From Clavelina lepadiformis (taxonomy: Eukaryota > Chordata > Ascidiacea > Aplousobranchia > Clavelinidae), in NCBI RefSeq assembly GCF_947623445.1, contig NC_135246.1:19836288-19900287 (forward strand): a stretch of 64,000 nucleotides of DNA, read 5' to 3'. Made by a program: the position numbers and the translations under genes. Positions 51,501 to 62,850 of this stretch are shown here, in pieces. Every line of letters begins with the position of its first letter. Within the stretch, counting starts at the first letter, position 1. The notes below the pieces were generated by a model. It worked only from the letters and a program-made list of their open reading frames with translations. It did not search any database and had not been told where the DNA came from.

Positions 51501-54500
51501 ATGGAGGAACTGGTTCAAGCAGATGAAGAATATGTTCACACCAAATTACGAGCCATTATAAAAAATGCAGATTTTCTTTTGGTAAGTTTTGCTGAAGCCA
51601 AGGATATTCTGGGAGTAAAGATGAATCAGGTATAAATTTGTAAGTTTTACCAAGTTTTTTGGTTATGACATAACTATTGAATATATTTTTATCAATTTAT
51701 GCAAACATTAACAAAAATGGATTTCGATGCCAACCACGCAATTAAGGCCTCGTTTGAATAAATGTTTAAAAGCTTTGTTAATCCATCTATGAAGAACATG
51801 TCAAACGTTTAACTGAATGATTAAACTGAACTAAATGTTGATTAAACTCAGGATTTTGTCGATGAAGAGGAACTAAGGGTTATTGAGGAGGAGAAATTTT
51901 GGAGTCTAATGGATTGGATTCAATGCAAATTGGAAGCGAGAAGGGACCATTTCGATGACTTGTTTCGGCTTCTTAACCTGAACTTTTTGTCGAAGAAGTT
52001 CTTAAATGAAGTTGTTTACAGCGAAGTAAGATTATTTGATTCTAAACTAACTTTGTTTGTAAAACTGATCTGAATTTTTAGCGAAATCAACATTGGTTTG
52101 TGTTTATGGACAAACATTCACTTTGTTAGGAGTTATTCTGGCTGCTTGGACTGCCGCATTATTGTCATTTTTTGCCGTAGCCTATAATTTCGAGTGCACA
52201 GTAAACACAACGCTCTAAATCTGCTGGAGATGTAGCTGAAGACTAGCTTTGTTTACATTTTGAAGCCAGTCAAACGCTAAACCCTTCAATAAGAATCTCA
52301 GTAGTTACTAGTTAATATTAGTATTATTATTATTATCATTATTATTAGTAGTAGTAGCATAATTAGAAGAAATCGTTATATACCAGTCAGCAACAAAAGG
52401 AAGTGATAAATTTCCCAAATTCAGATCTGACGAAATGAGGTCGTACAACTGAAGGCAACAAACACGTATAATGGGCGCCTCTAGCTTAATTCAGTTTTCT
52501 AAATTCACTGATCTTTAAAAAATCACGTGATGAATTGCACAAAACCTTGTTATGCTTGGCAAATTTCTCAGTTAGTTTACAGTTAGAAACGTGTTTATGT
52601 GGAGTTAATCTCAATCACATGAAATCGTTTCTCGGGCTGATGCTCAGCAGAAGATGTCTGATCATGTGCTATTGCTACGTCACCAGCTGTTTGTCTAGAA
52701 ACATAATTTATTTTAAAAATCAAAGGTCTTTTGAAAATATGTTCCTGTAGTTGGATTTATGTATTTCCTTCAAAGTTTGTAAAATTGCAAAGTTACTGCA
52801 ATTTAGCAACTATCGTTAACTATTTCATGAGATTAAACATGTTAGTAGCTTTACTGATCGCTGATCCGGCGTCCTGTGTGGCGTGAGATACGTGTTGCGC
52901 CAAGTGAGTCAAAGTTGCATCAATGCTTGGTCATGCATGAAACCAGTGTTATTGTTGACGTCTTATCTAACATTTCCCGGCAAACCGAGCTGGAAAAATC
53001 GTCATGAATCGTCATGAATCGTCATGAATCGTTATGAAAATTATAACATGCTCGCAGTGACCAAAATAACCGCTAAAGATTTAAACCAAAACACCAACTG
53101 ATGTTAATTTTAGAAAAAGTGATTAAGTTTAAAAATCAGCCCAATAACTCGTGTAATTTGCCCCGGTTATCTCCAAGGCGGGCTCAGGGTGAATGTAGGG
53201 TTAGAAATAAACCCAAAGTCAAGTTTCTAGGAAATAGGATTTGAGGCATTGCGTCCCTGTGCGCGTTTGATAGAAGCGTGTTGCAGTATATTGAGTCAAC
53301 AGCATAGAAATAACGAATTTATTTTGTAGAGTCTGGTCAAGGAATCGATGACTTGTGTGCATTTGATTCTCACTAATTTACTTGGCCGGATACCGGAAGA
53401 ATGTCTTCACATAAGGGGAGAATCTCAGTTTTCAAGTTCGTGTCAACTTTCAAAGTTGTTTTTGTACTAAATTACGCTGCAATATCAAAGATTTAAAGAA
53501 GAATGGACAGTGCAGTCATTGTTGGTATATGACACGTATTGTTTTTATACAGCCCGGTCTGCTAGCGAAGTGAATAGCCCACAAATCGGTGACAGCTCAA
53601 AGGCGTTAAAGGAAATTGAACAGAAACCGAGCAAGTTGGACCAAGGACATGCGGAGACTCCAGAAGAAACACAAGTTTGTTTTTTAGTTTTTGGTCCATC
53701 AATTTCTTCACGATTTCTATTAAGTTTGTAATATCATGACAGCGTTGGTAGATACCATCATGTTATTTGTCAGGCCCACAAGAATTCTTATTTTCAGCGG
53801 AATTTTGACAAAACTATTTGTCCATCATGTCTCCTAGAAATTTTTCTTGATAACATTCGTCGAAAAGAAACACTTCACAACGTAGTCAAATGGCTGAAAT
53901 TTTACAATTTCTCGAGCGCACTTTTTGACCTTAGGCTCAACATCACAAGATCTGTGTTTTGAGTAACAATTTGTTTTCTTCACCAGTATGTCTTAGATGA
54001 AGCAAGGTTGATATTGAACAAACTAACTCCAGACACATTCAGCGAACTGATGGAGGAATTTCAGCAACTGCCAATATACTCTGAGCTGGGATTGAGAAGA
54101 ATAATAGATCTCATCTTTGAAAAGGTATCTTGTCGAAGTTAAGCTGCATCAGATTTCATGAAATAAACAACTGGGCATTTCTGGTCTGATTGAAAATACT
54201 TGGTATCGTGGAAGTTAAAGCTTTTTTGTTAATGTTTTGCGATATATATATGATATTTATATATATTTGTTGCCTGTAGTTGTATTATTCTTAGCAAATA
54301 ATTAGCAATAAGTTATAGGTGAAACAAAACACCAGAGAATTTTACACAGGAAATACTTCTAGACAAATTTTCTATAGAGTAGCCTAAAAGTCATCAGTAG
54401 AATTATAATACTGAGTTTCATCCAGTATTTGCTTCGTATCTTTTTACAAATAAATTCCACTTTGTTCAGATAACAAATAAAAAATTGAATTTATAAATCA

Positions 54501-55967
54501 ACAATCAAGAATTTGGATTAATGTTTTTTTACATAAAAAGTTACGTACAGCAATTTTCATCTATAAGCGCAAACACACATTGCTGTAACTCTGGTTTTTT
54601 CAAATATATGATGAAATTTCATTTCATACCATATCATCTTTCGATATATTGATATGACGCGTTCGCAAATGGTTGCATTAACTTTGCGGTAAAAGATTAA
54701 GATGACGAATATTTTTAAAAGCATTAAATGATGACTTAAAATCAAACCAACATGTTATCAAAGTCAAAGTGTTTTGTCTTCACCATTAAGCACAAAAAGA
54801 AAGATTAACAAAAACTGAGGACCACCTTTCTCCAACCAGGTCAATGATGATCCAGATAACAGCAAAATGTACGCAAATGTATGCCGCATGATGGCGCCAT
54901 ATACAATTACAATCCCATCCACTCCAAACCAATCTCAGCAACAGACGACAACTTTGGAATTTCACAAGTTTTTGCTGACGAGATGCGAACACGAGTTTGA
55001 GAAGCATCGTCAGGATGATGACGTTCTCGTCAAGCTTCGACAGAAACTAAAAGATGCGACAACAGTTGTAAGTGAACGTCTTTGAATTATTTCAATAATA
55101 AACCTCATTTTATTGGTTCAACCAACGTAGACAGCGAAGGAAGAAATTGCGGAGGAGACGAGACTCGCCGAAGCCAAAGTACGAAAGGAAATGTTTGGAA
55201 ACATTAAATTCATCGGCGAACTGTACATGCAGAAAATGTTAACGGATGCGATCATGCACGACTGTGGAATGTCCTTGTTCAAAGGCAACGATAACGACTT
55301 CCTGGAGTGTCTCTGCGCGTTGTTGACAATAATAGGCCAAGATCTTGAACTTACTAAAGACGAGGTATCTGACTGTTAACCATGAGCAGGTTTTTTTTTA
55401 AGGTTTGGTTTGGGTGACCGCTAAGTAGTTTTAAGAGACCGCAAGTGTTTCATTTAAATACCAAAAAATAGTAGTAGTAAGTTGCAAGTCCAAATTTTGG
55501 GAAACCGCTGGAGAAATTTGGGGGACCGTTTCGGTCCCCCAAATCACCTTAAAAAAAACACTGACCATGAGCTACAGAAATTTTGCTATTTCTTAACCTT
55601 ACGTAGAGTTATTATTGGCACAAAATTCGTGCTTGTGATTTCATTGAATTCTCTCAGAGTGGTAAAACTTTTGTTGTCCTGTACGCAGCATCATATGAGT
55701 GAGTTCTTTGGTCTTATTGACAAGGTGATAGAAGAAAAAAGCGCATCTCCAACCATCTGTTCTGTGCTGGAAAATCTCATGGAATTAAGAAAGGTAACTT
55801 GATACATATTAAAACGACGATATTAGTGGCTGACTGGTATAATTGCTAAAAAGTTGACCACGGCAAAATGATTTCCGTGGTGTCGTCCTTGCGAAGATAA
55901 CTTTATTACATTTCCTTATTTGTAGAATGAATGGGTTCCAAAACCAGCCCAAACTCAGAGTTTATAA
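51501..55967 (+). CDS. BACK-MIF4G fusion protein, upstream copy (no eIF4E motif)
   Basis: Nine phase-compatible exons (51501-51629, 51852-52025, 53330-53435, 53553-53674, 53987-54124, 54840-55067, 55131-55364, 55689-55793, 55926-55967) give 425 residues. Residues 1 to about 136 match the BACK domain of BTB-Kelch proteins (for example [10 protein letters not shown] and SLVKESMTC), lacking the BTB part. A short Glu/Lys-rich linker follows (to 177). Residues 178-425 match the MIF4G domain of eIF4[65 protein letters not shown] and the terminal NEWVPKP. The protein stops where MIF4G ends, so MA3 and W2 domains of eIF4G are absent. No YxxxxLL motif is present. An in-frame TAA precedes the chosen Met. 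The donor of exon 3 is weak. MIF4G binds eIF4A/RNA in known proteins; the role here is inferred. AATAAA lies at 56069-56074. Confidence 0.9.
52999..53038 (+). repeat. Ten-base tandem repeat, about four units
   Basis: The unit ATCGTCATGA is repeated head to tail about four times, the last unit with one change. It lies in the large second intron of the upstream BACK-MIF4G gene. Confidence 0.85.
55516..55544. other. Perfect 13-bp hairpin in an intron
   Basis: ATTTGGGGGACCG (55516-55528) pairs perfectly with its reverse complement (55532-55544) around a three-base loop TTT. It lies in the intron between the last two large MIF4G exons of the upstream fusion gene. A chance hairpin of this GC content would be rare in such AT-rich sequence; it may be a small repeat end or a structured intron element. 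Confidence 0.8.
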
Positions 55968-58677
55968 TGCAGTTGGCCGCACCCGTGTCAGCACAAAGAA
56001 ATTTCCTTGGTATTGTAGATTGCCGTCTTTGTGATTGTACGTTTTTGCTTGCGGTGTCGACCAGAACAAATAAACTATTTTCCGCGCTGGTTGTAAATAT
56101 TCCACTCAGACTCGGCAAATTAACTGCTTCAATGTTTTTCGCTTTGCTTTTGAACTTCAAGAATTAAATTTAACATTTGAATCACAGCTGTGTCCATGCA
56201 TGCTCCTTGTAATCATCTTTGCTACTTATGTGCTTTGGTGCTTTGGTGCTTTGGTGTTGATGAATTTCAAGGTTTGCAAGTTCTGCAAATCTGTCAACTC
56301 ACACTTTAACCTGTGACTACATATATTATGTTATAAATATAACGTGTGTTCTTAATGCGACTGCGATATCACATCGACATCACATTGTTCTGTGCGGTTG
56401 TTGTTTGTTGAAATCAAATAAAGCATCACTTCGTCAATCAGCCGCTGTTGATCTATTGAGCTCTGGATGAAACGCGCTGCATCTAATTGAGCACTTCTCT
56501 TGTCTTGTTGACTTGCAAATGTAGGGTTGTGCATGTTTATTGTTTATCCACTTTCTCACAACACAAGCGATCGCGTTAAAGCGTCTTAAAACTTTGCATT
56601 ATAATCATTACTTTGCTTTAGTCGATCAAATTGATTTCAACAAACTCTGCCGCTTACCGCCGCTGTGTGATGCAAGAAATAGTAGTTTGAAGACTTGTTT
56701 GCGTCAAAGTACCGATAAAGAAACACCAAGCTCGATAGTTCCAGTGACACGAGCCAAACGATCTGCTGCGTTCACGATCAACCCATTGTTGACTATGGTC
56801 ATTGTTTTGTAACAATGCTTAGGATGTTTAGTGTACCTGATAATGCAGCGACTCCAGACAATGACAATGGACCTGATATCTGGCCAAGTTGAAATGTTTG
56901 CTCAATGGAACAATTACGGCAGGCAATGACTGATTTGTCTGCTGACTTGCAAAAAGCAATTTGCGTAGATGCGAAATTGACAGATTTATCCTGCTGTGAT
57001 TTAGCGATGATAACACAATCGGCGATAACACAATAACAACGACCCATTGTGATAAGGCGTCATCACTAAAAATCGCACCCGCCGTATCCTTTGTCAACAT
57101 TGCACCTGTACAACAAGTGATATCAGGCTAAATGCAATTGCTTAACTCTTTTCTTTGTTCTTGTAACTAAATATATTTCTGTAAATTTGTTGTTTCACAT
57201 TCATTTGCGTTTGTCTCAGCTGAAAGTGGATAAACAGTAGGAGAGGAGATTTGATGAAGAGCAAAGCATAGAAAGACCTCCAGGTTAAAGTGCTGCTTAT
57301 ACAGCTTGGTTGTCGGTGAGGAAGCATACATAGATAAGCTGAGGTAAACTGAACATTGCCTTAAGTTCTTGATTATGTTCAATTGAATTTAGCCAAGACG
57401 CAAATATTTTCTTCAACTTGTTTCAAAAATATCCAACCGACAGTTCGTGTCGGGAAATACGCTGCGCATCGCAGACCGAGTTTTCAATTAAAATCAGCCC
57501 CCGTGTTTCTTCGGTGATGCTTGAAAAAATGTTTCGCAGAATAAAGCTGAAATTGCGTTGTTTAAATAATTTTCTAAGCAAAGCAACTTGTTTAGTGATG
57601 ACGTCACCTTACAAGCAATATTTGGCAACTTTTGGATAACATTTCATTGTTTGGTGTTAATACGAACAGATACGGAATTTGTTCGTGCCGACCTGTCACC
57701 AGTTAAGCATTGTTCCCCAAATGCAAAGTTTATCTTAAAAAATATATTTTTTTTTCTGATTTCGAAAGTTAGAAGCTATAACTCTATAAAGCATTTTCAA
57801 TGTAACTGACAACATGAGTGAGAGCTGGTATTTGAATCAATTATTGTCCCAACAGCGCAAACTGCTAACTTTGTCGTGCGTAGTTCCACGAGTGTTTTCC
57901 CTCCATTAGCTTTACATCTAGCTTCTGTAGATGCAGTGTAACAAAACATTTCTATTTAATTTTGACCAAAAATTGTGCGTTTGAACAGAAAACAGAAACA
58001 AAATTTAAAACGCCAGGGCTTTTGCTTTTACTTTTTCAAATTTACCAGTTTTGTTGGTGTGGTTGTTGGTTAAGTGGTGGGCTTGCTACCATCTTTTTTT
58101 TAAATGGAATACATCCTCGTGTGTAGGTGATTAATTGCAGGTGATGTCAACTTTCAGCACAGATATGTCACAGGCGACAGCACATCTACAAGTAGATAAT
58201 GAACCCACATAGTTTGACTTACGAAATTGCAACCAGTTCTGTTTCTAATTACTGGTTAATGGTAATCTAGTTAGCGGAAAATTTGAAACATTATTTGCAA
58301 TAAAAACTTTGTCTGGTACACTAACTGACAACTCCTTTGCTTTTTCTCATTATTTCTTTCGAAAGGTAACCATAGAAATGTTAATATTGATATTTAATCG
58401 CAATAGGTACGCCAAAGTATAATAATCAGTGTTTTCTTGTGTTATCCTTGAGCAATCCTGAATAGTTTACCACCATCAAATAATGATATTTTCAGCATTA
58501 TTACGAAGAAACAAACAACTTTTTGCTTATGAAAACATAAATAAAGATTAAAACATAAAATAACATCTTCTTTGGTGAAGATAAAATATGTTTTCTCCAG
58601 AAATTGACGCCAAGTTTTTCATTCAGGGCTAAAAGAATATAGCAGGATATTTTTAAGGCATCTCTCAGTGGAGAAAA
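55968..58677. other. Spacer between the two BACK-MIF4G genes
   Basis: No supported coding exon. It contains the upstream gene's 3' end, a short TGCTTTGG-type tandem repeat near 56228-56258, and several frames of 60-90 codons with no recognisable domain. I looked here for a BTB domain that might belong to the downstream gene and found none. Confidence 0.55.
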
Positions 58678-61600
58678 ATGTTTGAGATTCGATCTTATTT
58701 AAGTGGCTGCAACGTAGGTTTTCATACTCAAGCAGCTGAAACTTTTATTTCGGAAAATTTTCGAACATTTTTAAAGAGTCCAGATTTTCTTAAGTTACTT
58801 GTTGATGACGTCAAGGCTATGTTGAAGTTCAAATCCAAACAGGTACAGTTTGCACATTTTACGAAATCTGTATTAGGTGACTTACACATTGTTTTAATGG
58901 TTGAATATTAGCACATGAAAAAGTGGGCACAAACAAAAGTCATGCTGTGTAACTTTGTTAAAATGTCGATGAGAAGAGAGAGCAAACCGATAACGCTTGA
59001 TTAAGACCGAAAATTTTTGATTTACTTTCAGGATTCCATCGACGAGGACAAATACAGATTTGTAATTGAGTGGACAAAATACAACATCGATTATAGAAGA
59101 AAACATTTCAGTGATTTGTTTCATCTCATTCAACTCAATTCTTTATCAAAGAAATTCTTAAATGAAGTTGTTCGCGACGAAGTGAGACTGGTTGGGTCTA
59201 AGCCTTTCAACGTCCTTACCATTTAATTTCTGAAATACTTTGCGCTACCACTGTATTGTCAGTATTGTCAGTATCCAGACAACAACAGATGTAAACATAA
59301 TGAATTTATTTTGCAGGAGTTGGTTAAACAATCGGCAGATTGTATGGCTTTGCTTGTCACTGCTTTAATCAACCGGATACCAGAAAGCATCAACATGGAA
59401 CATCAACGCAAGTTTTTATGTTTGTGTCATAATGAACCTGTTCCGTCTTTATCGAAATTTGATTGTCTTTTATCGTCGTGCAGGTGAACCCGATGAAGTG
59501 CTTGTTATCGGTAGAAAAAATCATCTAGAAAGTGTTGTCAAATTCAACACCAAGACAAAACAGTGGAGTGGCATGCCGGTATAACAGTTGTTTAAATTAT
59601 TTTGTCATTTTGAACAAATAATAAGTTTTCAAAAATCTTAGTTTGGTAATTAAAAGTAAGACAATAACGTCTTTCCAAACAAATGTTTTGTTAACATTTA
59701 TACGTTATTTATCCGTTTTAAGGTTATATATGTCTTATCATTCTGTTTCAGCCTTCATTCAATTTGAACATTTAACTTAAACTGGTTCGATGTTTTTTGA
59801 GGTATTTTAAAGTGTATATTCTTTACAGTCTATGCAAAATGGCTTGCGATGTTGGGATGATTCTGACTCACACTGCAGACATTTTCTCCGAACAGAAGAT
59901 CAATCTGCCATCGAGAATTTTCTGGAGCAACGTGTAAGTTGTTTAGTAGTAGTAGTTACCTGCCAGTCAGTTTTAAAAAAATCGAAAATTTTTATTTACT
60001 GTGGTTTTCATAAACATTTTTAACCAGTTTGGATTCACCTGTCGGTGTCCTTATACAGAAATTTTAAGTTACGGGATAGAAACATGATGCCGCTGTAATC
60101 GAAGTGTTCTTATACACCAAGTCACAATAGGCGAAGTCATTTCGAGACTTTGCAATGGTGTCATTTTACACGTAATATTACTATCGTCACAATCACTAGG
60201 TGGTTTTTACTGTGGTTCTTTGTTTTGTTTAAATTTAACAAAAAAGTGATTTTAAAATTTTAATCCAGAATGTTTCGAATGACATGGAATCGTCAACATC
60301 TGGCGACCAAGTTAAAGATGAGGGAATTTGTTCCGCCTCAGAGCAAGGTTTTATTTTTCCTTTGAATTAGTTCTTAAAGACGCTGTAATAACACTTACTT
60401 AAGCCCTTTAATAATGTCTTTTTTTTATATTACTAATTGTTGTCAGTAACTGTAACTTATTTTCAGCAACTCAGCTGGAAATAGTGTAACAATGGCGATT
60501 ATGTGTCTATTTTAAATACTAATTTTATGATTTTTCTTCTCGTAGAAGTACCTAATGGGAATAAAAAGAGGGTTTATGATCGTGATTTTTTGCTGAGATT
60601 TCGTAACGACGCTTTGTCAAAGGAAAGGCCCGAGAGTCTTCCAGAAGTTGGAGAAATTATCATGGATCTTGTAATATATTTCTTTAGTATAAAGTTGATG
60701 GTTTACGCTAGATATTTATCAACTAACAATTTAGCATATCACTGCTAATGCGTAAATATTCCATGTAGAGAGAACCCCCCAAAAAGCTTGTTTCTTTAAT
60801 CCCTGCTGATGCAGTTTGCTTTTAATTTTGATTTCGATATTTTTTAGGTTCTCTTTTTCTACAAACATTATTTGACATATTATTAATATTTTGTTTGATG
60901 TCACAATATTTGCTTGTTATGTAACAGAGTGATTAATGTTTCCTCAGAGTGTACTGTGGGAAGTCCAGTTGATATTAAACCAAGCGACTTCACAGAAACT
61001 TGGTCCTCTCATGCAAAAGTTTAAAAAATTGCCAATCCATTCTGAGCAGAGATTGCAGGCGGTAGTTGACCTTATTTTTCAAAGAGTAAGTTTTAACAAC
61101 ATTGTGAAAAATCTTTATATCTAGCCAAAACGTTTGTGTTACTCATTATTAAGCAACAATTCTTTTACCAAAGTTACCAATATTACTTTAGTTTACTTCC
61201 ACAGAGCATACTGCTATAAACAGCGTGTTGTTGTTGTTGTATTACAACTCTCGTCTCGAACAAACGTTTCGTCATTTTTGCAACTACACACTTTTTTCTT
61301 TGGTCTAAAAATTGCTTCACTCTAAGGTACTTGATAAACCAAAATTTGCTGAGGTGTACGCAAATGTATGCCACATGATGTCGCAAATCCTAACTACAAC
61401 ACCATCACCGTCAGCTTCAGATAAATATCAAGAGCAAACAAGAAAGATGGAATTTCGAAAACTCTTGCTGATGAGATGCCAGCGAAAGTTTGAGAAGAAT
61501 CGTCAGAAGGAAGGAATTCTGAACAAACTTCGACAGAAATTAGAAAACGCTACCTCAGTTGTAAGCAAACAAGTTTAAATATTTCATAAATAAATGAATC

Positions 61601-62850
61601 GATGATGAATATATATTTTTCTTTTTCCGCGTTTGAACCAAAACAGGGAACGAAACAAAAACGCAAATCTCAATTAGAGGTCGTTGAAGCCAAAATACGA
61701 AAGGAAATGTTGGGAAACATTAAATTCATCGGCGAACTCTTCAAGCTGAGAATGTTAGCGGAATCCATCATGCACATGTGTATAATGGACTTGTTCAAAA
61801 GCAGAAATAACGAGTCACTTGAGTGTCTTTGCGCGTTGTTGACAACAATAGGCGAAGATCTTGACCATATCAAAGAAAAAGTACGTTAAGTGCGACCGAC
61901 AATTATTAACATTATCTAGACTACATTGTTTTCTTGGGTCACGTTGGTTGTTTTTTACCCTCATGAAATGTTTTAATGGATAAATTGAACATAACTGTTT
62001 TCCAGCAACGAATGGATCAATACTTTCACCAACTAGACAAGGTGATAGGAGAAAGAAAGACATCTTTTCGCGTACGTCACTTGCTGCGGGATGTTGTTAA
62101 CCTTAGAAAGGTAACATTGTAGGTGTTTTTCACAAATTATTATCAAGGACCAACTATTATATTCATCATGACTTCGTCGCAACACCTGTAAAAGTTAACT
62201 AAATATTTACATTTCATTTATTTTTGTATTCTACGTTGTTGATTTTAGAATCAATGGATTCCGAGGCCAGTACAAGCTCAAGGTCCTGAAACAATCGAAC
62301 TGGTCAATGTCGATGTCAAAGAGCGGTTTGAATTGAAAGCTGCAGTTACAGCATCTGCTGCTGCCGGCGACACTGGTGGAAAATCCCAGGTAGGGAAAAA
62401 CTGACTAAGAATGAAGCGAATGCTTCATGCAAAATTGTAATTAAAGCTTCAAACATAACTTTGATAATTCTAGTACATATGACTCTAGTATATATGACTC
62501 TAGTATATATGACTCTAGTACATATGACTCTAGTATATCAACCGTCTTTAAGGCGAACGATATAATTAATACCCAACTAAGTGTTTTGCTTGACTTGACG
62601 TTTTCTCAACACTACCCGAGTTAACCGAAAATCATTTTTATAGAATTCGGAAGCATTTTTTCCCACCAAAACACACACAGATACGTTGGAAGCAAAATCT
62701 AAATCATTGTTCACATTCAACCCACGTCATTCCTCCTTCACCAAGCTACTTGACAGGAGGAAATTCTACAATGATATATGCGAGTGGATTGACAACAGTT
62801 CTTATTATTCTTCTTATCAACCCGAAACTAAATCGCTGCTACGTTTATAA
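58678..62850 (+). CDS. BACK-Kelch-MIF4G fusion protein with eIF4E-binding motif
   Basis: Thirteen exons join in phase: 58678-58842, 59032-59181, 59317-59407, 59484-59578, 59829-59933, 60269-60347, 60546-60670, 60948-61085, 61327-61560, 61647-61880, 62006-62110, 62249-62389, 62644-62850; 622 residues. Residues 1-135 are a BACK domain ([25 protein letters not shown]). Residues 136-170 look like one Kelch strand set ([26 protein letters not shown]). After an acidic linker, YDRDFLL at 239-245 matches the canonical eIF4E-binding motif of eIF4G (human YDREFLL), followed by PESLPEV. MIF4G follows ([67 protein letters not shown]), then QGPETIE as in eIF4G, and a tail of about 100 residues without homology. 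The intron after 59407 uses a GC donor. An AG 12 bases before the ATG could be a trans-splice site. AATAAA lies at 63108-63113. Confidence 0.92.
62470..62538 (+). repeat. Fifteen-base tandem repeat, about four to five units
   Basis: The unit ATGACTCTAGTATAT repeats head to tail with one-base variants (TATAT/TACAT). It sits in the last intron of the downstream BACK-MIF4G gene. Confidence 0.85.

Noticed and set aside
55482-55802. A 106-codon plus-strand frame as a gene
   Set aside because: Its 3' part is simply the MIF4G exon 55689-55793 of the fusion gene; the upstream part is intron.
56160-58677. A BTB domain upstream of the second fusion gene
   Set aside because: I searched the frames for a BTB-like sequence feeding into the BACK exon and saw none; an in-frame Met and a nearby AG acceptor are enough for a start at 58678.
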